Shown: positions 54,386-62,620 of the stretch, piece after piece
Layout of the letters: each line of letters begins with the position of its first letter
Numbering within the stretch: the first letter of the stretch is position 1
DNA from: Rhodoplanes sp. Z2-YC6860
GTDB lineage: Bacteria; Pseudomonadota; Alphaproteobacteria; Rhizobiales; Xanthobacteraceae
Length of the DNA: 64,000 bases
Direction: 5' to 3'
Assembly: GCF_001579845.1 (NCBI RefSeq)
Contig: NZ_CP007440.1
Location: forward strand, 4,672,029 to 4,736,028
Made by a program: the position numbers and the translations under genes
The notes under the pieces: generated by a model
Database searches by the model: none
What the model was told of the DNA's origin: nothing
The model's input: the letters and a program-made list of their open reading frames with translations, nothing else

Positions 54386-55554
54386 CGGCGGCCGAACCTC
54401 GCGACGGCCGCGAGCATGATCAGCAGCGCCACGCCGACAATGCCGACCCCGATCAGGCCCCACTGGGTCGAGGTGCCCACCGCGACGCGGTACTGGGTCG
54501 AGGCGGTCTCGCCGCGCGAGGTGACCGTGAAGGTCGGAGCGTAATCGCCGGCGATCGCCTTCTCCGGCGGCGTGACGCGGACCTGCACCTCCTTGGGCTG
54601 CGTGGCGTTCGCCGGAATACGGTCGACGGTCTTGGGATCGAACTCGATCTTCCAGCCGCTCGGCGCGGAGCTCGAAAGCTCGACCTCCTCGGCCGGCGCA
54701 CTGCCGGTGTTGCTGATCAGCAGCGGGAACGTGGTTTCCTTGCCGGCCTCGGCGCGGCCGCTCAGCACGCCGTCACGGCCGGCGAGCGAGAGCCGCGGCT
54801 GGCCGGTGATCTCGAGCGCCACGGTGGTCTCGGCGGTGGCGTCCTCGGCGGTGGCCTTCACCGTGACCGGATAACGGCTGGCGTTGGCGGTGCTCGGCGG
54901 CCGGACCTTGAGCTTGACGGTCTTGGACGCACCGGCGTCGACCGGCAGCGAGTTGAGCTCCTGGCTGCCGTACTGCTCGGTGAAGGTCGCATCGAAGTTC
55001 TGCGGCGCCTGGGCACCGAGCGCGACCACGAGGTTGCGGCCCGAGTCGTTCTTGATGTCGAGCTGGTATTCGAAGTTCGACTTGGCGTTGCCGCGGATCG
55101 AGGGCAGTTGCGGCTTCAGCGTGAGCTTGGCCGGCAGGTCCTTGGCGAGCGTCACCGAAATCGGCAGCGTCAGCTCGGTGGACGGCCCTTTGGCGGTCAC
55201 CGTGAGATCGTGCGAGCCCATCGCGGCGTTGTCCGGCACGTCGAGGCGCAGCTGCATCGTGGTGCTGTCGTTGGTCGCGACCATCGCGGCGCTGGCCGGC
55301 TGGCCCCCGCCGAGCAGCGTCACGGTCCAGCCCTGAGGGGCGCCGCTCACTGCGAAGTTGAAGCGCTCGGGCGGCAGCGCGTAGTTGCGGAGCCGCAAAT
55401 TGATGGTGGAGGTCGAGCCAGGCCGGACCGTTGTCGACGGATAGTCCGTCAGGAGGAACATGCCCTTGACCGGGGGCGGCGTATCCTCGGCTGCAGCAGG
55501 CAGCGTGGATGCAGCGATCACAAAGGCAAGGGACAGCAGGGTAGTCAGTCTCAT
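54382..55554 (-). CDS. Exported NEW3-domain protein, first gene of an ABC-2 operon
   Basis: A 390-residue protein. The signal peptide is TTLLSLAFVIAASTLPAAAED (cleavage about residue 23). Several immunoglobulin-like NEW3 (NPCBM-associated) domains follow: TVRPGSTSTINLRLRNYALP, VKLKVRPPSTANASRYPVTV and VEVELSSSAPSGWKIEFD-like repeats. A C-terminal TM helix (WGLIGVGIVGVALLIMLAAVARFG) ends in a basic tail. It is expected to hang in the periplasm, anchored to the inner membrane, next to the exporter. Such trios (NEW3, ATPase, permease) recur in bacteria. GGGAGA precedes the ATG at 55554. Confidence 0.85.
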   Translation of the reverse strand: MRLTTLLSLAFVIAASTLPAAAEDTPPPVKGMFLLTDYPSTTVRPGSTSTINLRLRNYALPPERFNFAVSGAPQGWTVTLLGGGQPASAAMVATNDSTTMQLRLDVPDNAAMGSHDLTVTAKGPSTELTLPISVTLAKDLPAKLTLKPQLPSIRGNAKSNFEYQLDIKNDSGRNLVVALGAQAPQNFDATFTEQYGSQELNSLPVDAGASKTVKLKVRPPSTANASRYPVTVKATAEDATAETTVALEITGQPRLSLAGRDGVLSGRAEAGKETTFPLLISNTGSAPAEEVELSSSAPSGWKIEFDPKTVDRIPANATQPKEVQVRVTPPEKAIAGDYAPTFTVTSRGETASTQYRVAVGTSTQWGLIGVGIVGVALLIMLAAVARFGRR

Positions 55555-55788
55555 AGCGATATCTCCCGGTCGCGCCGTAGGAAATGACCGTTGGTATCGC
55601 CCCCTGCGCAGGATTATTCGGCGGACCGAAAAATACCAGCGCGGGAGCAATGTTCCCGGATCATGACGAAATCCGGGCAGAACCAAATTGGAGTTCGCAT
55701 CATTTGGCAAGTCTCCATGGACAGAAAGCCGCAGGGGGGCCTCAGGCTTGGCTGAACCGAGGCCTGATGAAGGCGCAGAGCAGTTCAC

Positions 55789-55813
55789 GGAACGTCCCCA
55801 TTGACGAGACGTT
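55789..55813 (+). promoter_or_regulatory. EcfG-type general-stress promoter of the small membrane protein cassette
   Basis: GGAAC (55789-55793), 16-bp spacer, CGTT (55810-55813), a perfect consensus match. It is 49 bp before the gene at 55863. The rest of the 308-bp divergent gap (55555-55862) must also hold the NEW3-operon promoter, which I could not place. Confidence 0.8.
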
Positions 55814-55862
55814 GTCCCGAGGCAAGGTTGTGGACCAAGGGCGAGATGAAGGATCCTCGATC

Positions 55863-56066
55863 ATGGATCGTGTCGCCGTCGTTGCACTGCTGTGGTTCGT
55901 TGGCTGGACCACCGCGATATGTCAGCTCAGCCAATACCTGTTCAATGATCCGGGCACGGGAGCCATCCTAGGCTTCACGTTTGCATTGCTCACAGTGTTC
56001 GCGTGGCCGTGGATTCTGCCGACCCGCCTCGAACACTGGATGCACGAGCACCCCCGCCGGAGCTGA
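55863..56066 (+). CDS. Small membrane protein (67 aa), first of a cassette of three
   Basis: About 67 residues: MDRVAVVALLWFVGWTTAIC, then two hydrophobic segments with FAWPWILPTRLEHWMHEHP at the end. It resembles the next gene (RVA-x-VA-x-x-WF, FAWPWI-x-P-x-R-x-x-W), so the two are paralogues. No known domain. The ATG at 55863 has GAAGGA upstream and sits 49 bp after a perfect EcfG promoter. A role in envelope stress adaptation is inference from the promoter. Confidence 0.78.
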   Translation: MDRVAVVALLWFVGWTTAICQLSQYLFNDPGTGAILGFTFALLTVFAWPWILPTRLEHWMHEHPRRS

Positions 56067-56140
56067 TTAGCGGGCCCATCCGAGCCGTTGCGCCGGGAAC
56101 GGTGCCTTGGTGCACGCGTTGTCATGGCCAGGAGACAGCC

Positions 56141-56359
56141 ATGAAGCGTGTCGCGATCGTCGCAGCGATCTGGTTTGCACTTTGGATCGCGGTCGGCGCC
56201 GCCGTTGGCGGCCTCACCGGCGGCAACGGTGGCGGCGTGCAGAACGGCATTTATTTCGGCGCGTTCAACGGAACTTGGTGGGCGCTGATCACGAGCTTTG
56301 CCTGGCCGTGGATCATGCCCAACCGCATCGACCGCTGGATGTACAGCCGCACGGAATAA
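56141..56359 (+). CDS. Small membrane protein (72 aa), second of the cassette
   Basis: About 72 residues: MKRVAIVAAIWFALWIAVGA, then AVGGLTGGNGGGVQNGIYFG and TSFAWPWIMPNRIDRWMYS. It is clearly a paralogue of the preceding gene. A Gly-rich loop joins the two hydrophobic segments. AGGAGA lies just upstream of the ATG. It is spaced 75 bp from the first gene and 13 bp from the third, so probably one transcript. Confidence 0.78.
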   Translation: MKRVAIVAAIWFALWIAVGAAVGGLTGGNGGGVQNGIYFGAFNGTWWALITSFAWPWIMPNRIDRWMYSRTE

Positions 56360-56371
56360 ACGGAGGCCGAC

Positions 56372-56521
56372 ATGCACAAGGAAGGCGATCACATCGTCGA
56401 GACAGCGGTGGAAGCACGGGCCGGCTTCCTCGACCGCCCGGTGGCGGTGGTGCTCGCGGTGAGCACCGCCCTGGTCATCGTGATTTTCGGGCTGGTGTAT
56501 CTGACGCAGTTCAGCTCATGA
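56372..56521 (+). CDS. Small membrane protein (49 aa), third of the cassette
   Basis: MHKEGDHIVETAVEARAGFL, then DRPVAVVLAVSTALVIVIFG and LVYLTQFSS. It has a charged N terminus and one TM helix, with GGAGG 5 bp upstream of the ATG. It starts 13 bp after the second gene. Its stop overlaps the end of the convergent GST gene by 6 bp. Function unknown. Its length puts it below most annotation cutoffs. Confidence 0.75.
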   Translation: MHKEGDHIVETAVEARAGFLDRPVAVVLAVSTALVIVIFGLVYLTQFSS

Positions 56522-57202
56522 GGCGGCGGAGATCCGCGGCACGTCCGGCCAGTCGTGCTCGTTGCGGGCCAGCACCCATGGCTCTTGGAGCGCGGCCTCG
56601 GTCCATTCGGCCCAGGCCGGCAGCGCCATGACGGCCGCCATATAGGCGCGTGAGACTTCGCTGACGGCAACATCGTAGGTGTGGAAGCGCGCCACGACCG
56701 GTGCGTACATCGCGTCTGCGGCGCCAAATGCGCCGAACAGAAACGGCCCGCCTGCCCCGAAGCGGTTGCGACACTCCGTCCAGAGCGCGTCGATGCGTTT
56801 GACGTCGTTGGCGACATCGGCGTCGAGCGCAAGCCTCTTGGCCGGCCGCCACATGTTCATGGGGCAGGCTTTTCGCAGCGGCAGAAAGCCCGCGTGCATC
56901 TCGGAGGCGACCACGCGCGCATGAGCGCGTGCCACGGCGTCCGCCGGCCAAAGCTTTGCGGCCGGAAATCTCTCGGCAAGATATTCCAGGATCGCAAGCG
57001 ACTCCCAGATCCGCACATCGCCGTCGACCAGCACCGGCACCTTGCCGGTGCCTGAAATCTTCAACACCCGCGCCTTGAAGTCTTCGGCGTCGAGCGAGAT
57101 CACCACCTCGTCGAAGGCGATGCCCGCGACCTTCATGGCGATCCACGGCCGCATCGACCAGGACGAATAGTTCTTGTTGCCGATGACGAGCGTGAGCGCC
57201 AC
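56516..57202 (-). CDS. Glutathione S-transferase family protein
   Basis: A 228-residue GST of the YfcF-like type. The N-terminal thioredoxin fold carries IGNKNYSSWSMRPWIAMK with the catalytic Ser (about 13-16) and the cis-Pro motif GKVPVLVDGD, then ESLAILEYLAERF. The C-terminal helical domain follows from about residue 85. It conjugates or reduces electrophiles with glutathione. The start is a GTG at 57202 with GGGGAGG upstream. It converges on the small membrane cassette with a 6-bp overlap. Confidence 0.9.
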   Translation of the reverse strand: MALTLVIGNKNYSSWSMRPWIAMKVAGIAFDEVVISLDAEDFKARVLKISGTGKVPVLVDGDVRIWESLAILEYLAERFPAAKLWPADAVARAHARVVASEMHAGFLPLRKACPMNMWRPAKRLALDADVANDVKRIDALWTECRNRFGAGGPFLFGAFGAADAMYAPVVARFHTYDVAVSEVSRAYMAAVMALPAWAEWTEAALQEPWVLARNEHDWPDVPRISAAS

Positions 57203-57227
57203 GACGGCCCTCCCCTTGTAATGAATG

Positions 57228-57776
57228 TTAGCGCCGCACCGACTTCACGCAGGCCGCGACCACTTCGACCCGGGCGTTGCTGCGCGAGCGGCAGAGCGCC
57301 GAGGATTCGGTCGGATAGATCGCGGGCGCGCGGCCGACCCCGCAATGCGCGGTGAGCAGCACCTCGTCGGGCTCGCACTGCGTCGAGCAATCGCCGGCGC
57401 AGGTGGTGCGAACGATGCGGATCCCGGCGTCGCCGTTGGCGCCGCGCGGCCCTTGCGGCCCGGGCGGTCCCTGCGCGCCGCGTTCGCCTGGCGCCCCTTG
57501 CATCCCCTGCACCACGCCTTGCGGCGTTGTGATCAGTTGCTGCACCGGTCCCGGCGCTTGCGCGGCCGCGGCCACCGCCTGCGGGTTGGGCGTGGTCCGC
57601 GCCGTCACCAGGCTGAACACCACCGCGAAGCCTGCGAGGCCGAGCACCCCAAGCCCCCCCAGAAGCCAGACTTCGGGCGCCGGCCAGCGGCCCGCGGGTT
57701 TCGCGTCCGGAGCGGCCGCCGGAGTCACATCCGGCTTGGCTTCTGTCGTCGCGGGCGGTTGCTGTTCGTCACTCAT
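57228..57776 (-). CDS. Membrane protein with a short collagen-like repeat and Cys-rich C terminus
   Basis: A 182-residue protein. A Pro/Ala/Thr-rich cytoplasmic part (1-35) precedes one TM helix (36-58, VWLLGGLGVLGLAGFAVVFSL). A linker leads to nine uninterrupted Gly-X-Y triplets (91-117), for example GAPGERGAQGPPGPQGPRG. A compact C-terminal domain follows with six Cys (126, 130, 134, 145, 162, 176). The likely topology is N-in with the collagen segment in the periplasm. The triplet run suggests trimer assembly. Family and role unknown. The ATG at 57776 is chosen. It lies 25 bp upstream of GST on the same strand. Confidence 0.75.
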   Translation of the reverse strand: MSDEQQPPATTEAKPDVTPAAAPDAKPAGRWPAPEVWLLGGLGVLGLAGFAVVFSLVTARTTPNPQAVAAAAQAPGPVQQLITTPQGVVQGMQGAPGERGAQGPPGPQGPRGANGDAGIRIVRTTCAGDCSTQCEPDEVLLTAHCGVGRAPAIYPTESSALCRSRSNARVEVVAACVKSVRR

Positions 57777-57831
57777 CACAAGATCCAAACGGTCGGCAGG
57801 CTTTATGTTCCGGCCGAGGCTTCCCGTCCAG

Positions 57832-58248
57832 TTAGGCTTTTGTGGGCCGGGGCTCCGGCATCTCGACCGGGCCGCCGGACTTCTTCCAGGCGCCGAAGCC
57901 GCCGCGGATATGAGCCACCGGCTTCAGGCCCATGTTCTTGGCGGTCTGCGCGGCGAGCGCCGAGCGCAGGCCGCCGGCGCAGAAGAACACGTAGCGCTTG
58001 TCCTCGGCGAATTGCGGCTTGTGGTACGGGCTCTGCGGGTCGATCCAGAACTCCAGCATGCCGCGCGGGCAATGCAACGCACCCGGCACCTTGCCGTCGC
58101 GCTGAAGCTCGCGGATATCGCGAATATCGACCAGCACCGTGTCGTCGCGACCGTGGAGCTTCAGCGCCTCCTCGATCGACAGGGTCTCGACCTCGCGCTC
58201 GGCGGCCTCGCACAGCGCCTTGACGCCGACAGTGATGGTCTGGGGCAT
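57832..58248 (-). CDS. Rhodanese-like sulfurtransferase
   Basis: A 138-residue single-domain rhodanese. VLVDIRDIRELQRDGKVPGALHCPRG is the classic structural core. The active-site loop CAGGLRS (C90-S96) keeps the catalytic Cys and Arg, ending with HIRGGFGAWKKSGGPVE. It transfers sulfane sulfur to a thiophilic acceptor; the partner is unknown. No signal peptide, so it is cytoplasmic. It starts 137 bp from DUF599 (divergent). Confidence 0.9.
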   Translation of the reverse strand: MPQTITVGVKALCEAAEREVETLSIEEALKLHGRDDTVLVDIRDIRELQRDGKVPGALHCPRGMLEFWIDPQSPYHKPQFAEDKRYVFFCAGGLRSALAAQTAKNMGLKPVAHIRGGFGAWKKSGGPVEMPEPRPTKA

Positions 58249-58385
58249 TGCAATCTCCGTTCCTCCCGATGGTGGCAGAGCGCGGACCGTAAGACCAGGG
58301 TGCGCAGGCCAGCGCCGGGAAACCGGGCAAACCGCGATCTTGCGCGGGCGTTCCGGGGATGGGAGCGTGGCCCCGGAGATTCGTC

Positions 58386-59072
58386 ATGCCGCTGCTTTCG
58401 ATCATCGATATCGTGGCGCTCTGCTGGTTTCTCGGCGCCTGGATCGCCTATTCGATCGCGCTGTCGGTGACCGAACGGCGCCGCCGCGGCCTCAACTCCG
58501 AGATGAACCGCTACCGCGACGTCTGGATGCTCCAGATGCTCAAGCGCGAGACGCGCATGGTCGACGCCCAGATCGTGGCGGCGCTGCAGAACGGCACCGC
58601 GTTCTTTGCCTCCACATCGCTGATTGCGGTCGGCGGCACGCTGACGCTGCTTCGCTCATCGGAAGAAATCGTCCAGGTGGTGGGCACGCTGCCGTTCGGC
58701 GTGCAGATGACCCACGTGCAGTGGGAGGCGAAGACCATCGGGCTCGCCATCATCTTCGTCTATGCGTTCTTCAAGTTCGGCTGGGCGTACCGGCTCTACA
58801 ACTACGTCGCCATCCTGGTCGGGGCGACGCCGCCGGCGAGCCAGCAGGACGAGCCGGAGGCCAAGGCTCACGCGCTGCGCGTCGGCCGGCTGTGCGAGGT
58901 CGCGGGACTGCATTTCAACCGCGGCCAGCGGGCGTTCTTCTTCGCGCTCGGCTATCTCGGCTGGTTCATCAGCCCGTGGCTGCTGATGATTTCGAGCGTC
59001 GTGGTCGTCGTGGTGCTCTGGCGCCGTCAGTTTGCCTCGGACTCGCGGCGCGCGGTGTGCGGCGGAGAATAG
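58386..59072 (+). CDS. DUF599 family membrane protein
   Basis: A 228-residue protein with four TM segments. It begins PLLSIIDIVALCWFLGAWIAYSIAL, then MNRYRDVWMLQMLKRETRMVD, FFASTSLIAVGGTLTLL and a C-terminal hydrophobic hairpin (FFFALGYLGWFISPWLLMISSVV). It matches DUF599, a conserved proteobacterial family of unknown function. The ATG at 58386 has GGAGA 6 bp upstream; an earlier frame start lies at 58359. It is followed by the MmgE/PrpD gene 55 bp away. Confidence 0.85.
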   Translation: MPLLSIIDIVALCWFLGAWIAYSIALSVTERRRRGLNSEMNRYRDVWMLQMLKRETRMVDAQIVAALQNGTAFFASTSLIAVGGTLTLLRSSEEIVQVVGTLPFGVQMTHVQWEAKTIGLAIIFVYAFFKFGWAYRLYNYVAILVGATPPASQQDEPEAKAHALRVGRLCEVAGLHFNRGQRAFFFALGYLGWFISPWLLMISSVVVVVVLWRRQFASDSRRAVCGGE

Positions 59073-59127
59073 CCAGCCGGGGCGCGGACTCGCGGCGCGA
59101 TGGACGACGACCGTGATGGAGACGAGA

Positions 59128-60585
59128 ATGAACCGGCGCCGCATGCTCAGTCTCATGGCCCATTGTGCGATAGGATCGATCTTGTCCACCCCCCGTGCGT
59201 TCGCCGAGTCCGCGACCAGCCCTCAGATGGCCGAGCTCAGCGCCTACATGAGCGCGGCCCGCGCACGCGCGCTGCCCGCCGATGTGGCGGAGCAAGCCAA
59301 GCACCATCTTCTCGATACGCTCGCATCCATCATCTCGGGATCGCGGCTCGCACCCGGCGCGGCGGCGCAACGTTATCTCGGCATGTACGCCGGGAAAGGC
59401 AGCGCGACGATCCCTGGCACCGCTCTGTCGGCGCCGCCGCTTGAGGCCGCCGTCGCCAACGGCGTGATGGCGCATGCGGACGAAACCGACGATTCGAACA
59501 ATGCCGGGCGCTGGCATCCGGGATGCGCGGTCGTGCCCGCCGCGCTTGCCGCGGCTGAGGAACTCGGCGGTGACGGCACGGCGCTGCTCAACGCCGTGAC
59601 ACTCGGCTACGACGTCGGCACCCGGATCATCCTCGCGATGTTCGGCGAAAACGCCAAAGCGAGCTACGACGTCAGCGTCAGCGTTGCCACCCACAGCATC
59701 GCCGGCACGTTCGGAGCGGCAGCCGCTGCATGCTGCGTCGCAGGCCTTGACGCGCAGCAGATGCGCTGGGCGCTCGGCTACGCGGCGCAGCAGTCCTCGG
59801 GCACCCGGGCGTGGCAGCGCGACACCGATCACATCGAGAAGGGTTTCGTCTTCGGCGGCATGCCGGCCCGCAACGGCCTGACCTCGGCGCTGCTGGTGAA
59901 GGCCGGCTGGACCGGCGTCGATGACATCTTCACGGGCGCAGACAACTTCTTCGCGACCTACGCGCCGAAGGCCGAGCCGGAACGGCTCGTCGAAAAGCTC
60001 GGCACCCGCTACGACATCGCGCTCACGGACATCAAGAAGTGGACCGTTGGCTCGCCGATTCAGGCGCCGCTCGACGGCCTCGAGGCGATCCGGAAAAAAC
60101 ACCCGTTCGAGGCCAACGAGGTCAAGCGCGTGACGATACGGCTCGCGCCGCCCGTTGCCGCCATTGTCGACAATCGCGACATCCCGGACATCTGCCTTCA
60201 GCACATGGTCGCGGTGATGCTGCTGGACAAGACCGTTTCCTTCCACGCTGCGCATGACGATGCGCGCATGCACGAGCCCACAGCGCTCCGCGAACGCCAG
60301 AAAGTCGATCTCGTGCGCGACGACGAGCTCACAAAATTTCTGCCGGTTCGCGTAACCCTGGTCGAAGTCGAATTGTCCGACGGAACGCGCCTTTCGGAAC
60401 GCGTCACCGCGGTCCGTGGCACGCCGCGCAACCCGATGACGCGTGCCGAAGTGATCGACAAAGCGCGCGATCTCGTCGCGCCGGTGCTGGGACGCGACAC
60501 GTCGGGTCGCCTGATCGACACCATCTATGCGATCGAGCAGGTCGCGGACGTGCGCAGCCTGCGGCCTCTGCTGCGCGGCGGCTAA
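59128..60585 (+). CDS. MmgE/PrpD family protein with a signal peptide
   Basis: A 485-residue protein of the MmgE/PrpD superfamily (2-methylcitrate dehydratase and relatives, also aconitate-decarboxylase-like). Seen are a helical N-terminal domain (VAEQAKHHLLDTLASIISGSRL), the family block MAHADETDDSNNAGRWHPGCAV and SVATHSIAGTFGAAAAAC, and FVFGGMPARNGLTSALL. The N terminus MNRRRMLSLMAHCAIGSILS ending TPRAFAES is a signal peptide with a twin-arginine look (RRRM). Export is unusual for this mostly cytoplasmic family. The ATG at 59128 is chosen over 59116 for spacing to GGAGA. Confidence 0.82.
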   Translation: MNRRRMLSLMAHCAIGSILSTPRAFAESATSPQMAELSAYMSAARARALPADVAEQAKHHLLDTLASIISGSRLAPGAAAQRYLGMYAGKGSATIPGTALSAPPLEAAVANGVMAHADETDDSNNAGRWHPGCAVVPAALAAAEELGGDGTALLNAVTLGYDVGTRIILAMFGENAKASYDVSVSVATHSIAGTFGAAAAACCVAGLDAQQMRWALGYAAQQSSGTRAWQRDTDHIEKGFVFGGMPARNGLTSALLVKAGWTGVDDIFTGADNFFATYAPKAEPERLVEKLGTRYDIALTDIKKWTVGSPIQAPLDGLEAIRKKHPFEANEVKRVTIRLAPPVAAIVDNRDIPDICLQHMVAVMLLDKTVSFHAAHDDARMHEPTALRERQKVDLVRDDELTKFLPVRVTLVEVELSDGTRLSERVTAVRGTPRNPMTRAEVIDKARDLVAPVLGRDTSGRLIDTIYAIEQVADVRSLRPLLRGG

Positions 60586-60622
60586 AGCATTTTCCGGCGA
60601 AGTGTGAAGCGGTTCGCCGCAG
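60583..60622. repeat. Fragment of a Rhizobiales intergenic repeat
   Basis: TAAAGCATTTTCCGGCGAAG followed by TGTGAAGCGGTTCGCCG resembles the start of an intergenic mosaic repeat I know from Rhizobiales (AAAGCATTTTC...GAAGTGG...CGGTTCGC). It supplies the stop codon of the MmgE/PrpD gene. Only about 40 bp remain. Confidence 0.5.
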
Positions 60623-60628
60623 GCTCAA

Positions 60629-60808
60629 TCAGCGCAGGAACACCCACACGCCGAGCGATGAAGCGGCCAGCACACCGGCCAGCGTGGTGAGGATCATCAG
60701 CCAGCCTTCCGCAGGGTCGGGCTCGGCCGCCTCGATCTCTGCGTCGACATTCGTTGCATTGGAAAACGCACGCGGCCTGCCCGCGCCCGCATCCATTTCG
60801 ATAGACAT
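60629..60808 (-). CDS. Small single-TM protein (59 aa)
   Basis: About 59 residues: MSIEMDAGAGRPRAFSNATN, an acidic middle (VDAEIEAAEPDPAEG), then one TM helix WLMILTTLAGVLAASSLGVW ending VFLR. GGAGG lies 8 bp upstream of the ATG at 60808. It resembles small tail-anchored proteins; no family is recognised. It is convergent with the MmgE/PrpD gene, 43 bp from its stop. Confidence 0.7.
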   Translation of the reverse strand: MSIEMDAGAGRPRAFSNATNVDAEIEAAEPDPAEGWLMILTTLAGVLAASSLGVWVFLR

Positions 60809-60973
60809 CCGACGATCCTCCGGCTCGGCGCGCCCGCCTCACCTTTCGTCCGACCGAGTACGCATACTCAAGGTCCCGAATCGTTCAGACTGCGTGTCGC
60901 AGGATACAGCCGTTTCCTGCCCGAGCGCGTGATCTGTTGCGGATATCAGTCGGAGTTTAAGAAGCCGTTCACC

Positions 60974-61231
60974 ATGATCGACCCGGCCGACATCGAAGCC
61001 GCGATCTTCCGCCTGCTCGGCGAGACAGCCGCGGGCAAGACCATCAGCCCGACCGACGCTGCCAATGTGCTGAAGCCCGGCCCGGAGTGGCACGTGCTGA
61101 TGCCGCCGATCCGCCGTGTCGCGGTACGGCTCGCGCAGGAAGGCCGGCTGGTGATCTATCGCAAGGGCAAGCCGGTCGACCCGAACGACTTCAAGGGCGT
61201 GTACCGGCTCGGCCTGCCGCGGCTGGATTAG
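60974..61231 (+). CDS. DUF3253 family protein
   Basis: An 85-residue protein: MIDPADIEAAIFRLLGETAA, then GKTISPTDAANVLKPGPEWHVLMPPIRRVAVRLAQEGRLVIYRKGKPVDPNDFKGVYRLGLP, which matches DUF3253, a winged-helix-like family. No catalytic residues. The family is often found singly. The frame is open 45 bp upstream but the ATG at 60974 matches the family start. No strong Shine-Dalgarno was seen. Confidence 0.82.
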   Translation: MIDPADIEAAIFRLLGETAAGKTISPTDAANVLKPGPEWHVLMPPIRRVAVRLAQEGRLVIYRKGKPVDPNDFKGVYRLGLPRLD

Positions 61232-61438
61232 GGTCCGGACTCATTAGGCCGTACTCATAACTCGGCCCGATGTCCGCTTCGATCCGAATGCGACCGAAGT
61301 ACAACATGGTAGCAAAACGGCGCGATGTGCCAAGAATCGACGTCACATTCGGATTGATAGAGGCCACCGACGGGGTGGCCTCGACAGAGATTTACCTTGC
61401 GACTAGCGTTCTGCGGTGCCCAGACACGGGAGGACAAC

Positions 61439-61924
61439 ATGGTTCGTCTTACCGCTTTCGCTGTTGCTGCCTATTGCTTTCTTCAACCCGGACTGGCCTT
61501 CGCACAGGATACAGCGCGACAATTGGTCGGTAGTTGGAAGCTAACCGCTTGGACGATTCAAATTATCGATGGAGGAGCCACACAACCATTTGGTCCCAAC
61601 CCGAAAGGCAGGGCGCTCTTCACACCGGACGGGTTCTCGGCGTTCATGATCGCCAGGCCAGATCGCAAGCCCGCAACGAGTGATGCGGACTCAGCCGCGC
61701 TCCTCAAATCGCTGATGGTCTACACCGGCAAATTCAAAATCGACGGAGACAAACTTACAACCGACGTCGATCTCTCGTGGAACGAGATTTTGACGGGCAC
61801 GGCCCAAGTCCGGTTCTTCAAGCTGGAAGGAGACAAGCTCTCTATTCGAACCGCCGAACAGGCCAGTGCGGTTTATCCCGGCAAGAAGGTGGTAGGGACA
61901 CTCACTTGGGAGCGTGAACGCTGA
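61439..61924 (+). CDS. Exported lipocalin-like protein
   Basis: A 161-residue protein. The signal peptide is LTAFAVAAYCFLQPGLAFAQ (cleavage about residue 22). The mature part is a beta-barrel of the lipocalin_5 type: LVGSWKLTAWTIQIIDGGAT, PFGPNPKGRALFTPDGFSAFMI and YTGKFKIDGDKLTTDVDLSWN. The motif G-S-W-x-L and the later FTPDG are the family hallmarks. Ligand unknown. GGGAGG lies 6 bp upstream of the ATG. It is AT-richer than the core genes. Confidence 0.85.
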   Translation: MVRLTAFAVAAYCFLQPGLAFAQDTARQLVGSWKLTAWTIQIIDGGATQPFGPNPKGRALFTPDGFSAFMIARPDRKPATSDADSAALLKSLMVYTGKFKIDGDKLTTDVDLSWNEILTGTAQVRFFKLEGDKLSIRTAEQASAVYPGKKVVGTLTWERER

Positions 61925-62020
61925 GCGTCTGGATGATGTCCTGCGTCCATTGCGCGCTGACAAGTCCGGTGCGTGACAAAAGCGGATATAAGCTGTGGCT
62001 GATCGGATTCGACGTTGAGG

Positions 62021-62464
62021 CTATTTTGAGCCGACCTGCGTTGTGCCCGACGGACCATATCCCATCACTTGGATGACAACCTCGCCGTCTTTCGCCCATG
62101 CAAAATGCGGCTGTTTGGGTGGCTCCGTCCACGAGCCACCCGGGGGCAGCGCTTTCATGGCGGCCTCGTTGAACTCAGGTCCGTACCCAAAATAGAGCGT
62201 CCCAGATAGTACCGTTCCGACGCGTTCATCAGGATGAAAATGCGGTGTAACACGGGAGCCTGCCGGAAACCGGATGCGATAAACATACAATCCGGCCTTC
62301 TTGTCGTCTCCGGCGATATTCGTTCGTTCAACCCCCGTGGACAGTTTTTCCCACTTCAACTCCTGTGGCGAAATACGAGTCTCGGTCAAAGGGTCTGCAT
62401 GCACGATACAAGTGAGCGTCGAAAAAGCGAAAGCGCAGAAAACTTTCGTATAACCGGATCTCAT
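62021..62464 (-). CDS. Exported cupin-domain protein
   Basis: A 147-residue protein. The signal peptide is VFCAFAFSTLTCIVHA (cleavage about residue 23). A cupin_2-type barrel follows with metal-binding residues in RVTPHFHPDERVGTVLSGTL (H75, H77, E80 region) and a later His in PPKQPHFAW. Cupins bind a metal and often act as dioxygenases or sensors; the substrate is unknown. GGGAAAAGGA precedes the ATG at 62464. Confidence 0.82.
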   Translation of the reverse strand: MRSGYTKVFCAFAFSTLTCIVHADPLTETRISPQELKWEKLSTGVERTNIAGDDKKAGLYVYRIRFPAGSRVTPHFHPDERVGTVLSGTLYFGYGPEFNEAAMKALPPGGSWTEPPKQPHFAWAKDGEVVIQVMGYGPSGTTQVGSK

Positions 62465-62620
62465 AATCCTTTTCCCTTTCTGTTTGCCCGCGACACAAGG
62501 TTCCGCGAATGTCCGCTTCGGGTCATTTTCGACCGATTATGCCGGGTGTGTCAGCCTGTTGATGTCCGGCTTGCCCCAAAAGCGACCTTGAACGCAAAGG
62601 GCGACGGGTCCGCATCCTAG

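Noticed and set aside
57788-57811. A possible EcfG promoter upstream of the collagen-like gene
   Set aside because: GGAAC and CGTT are present on the minus strand, but the spacer is 15 rather than 16-17, and the -10 would be only about 12 bp before the ATG.
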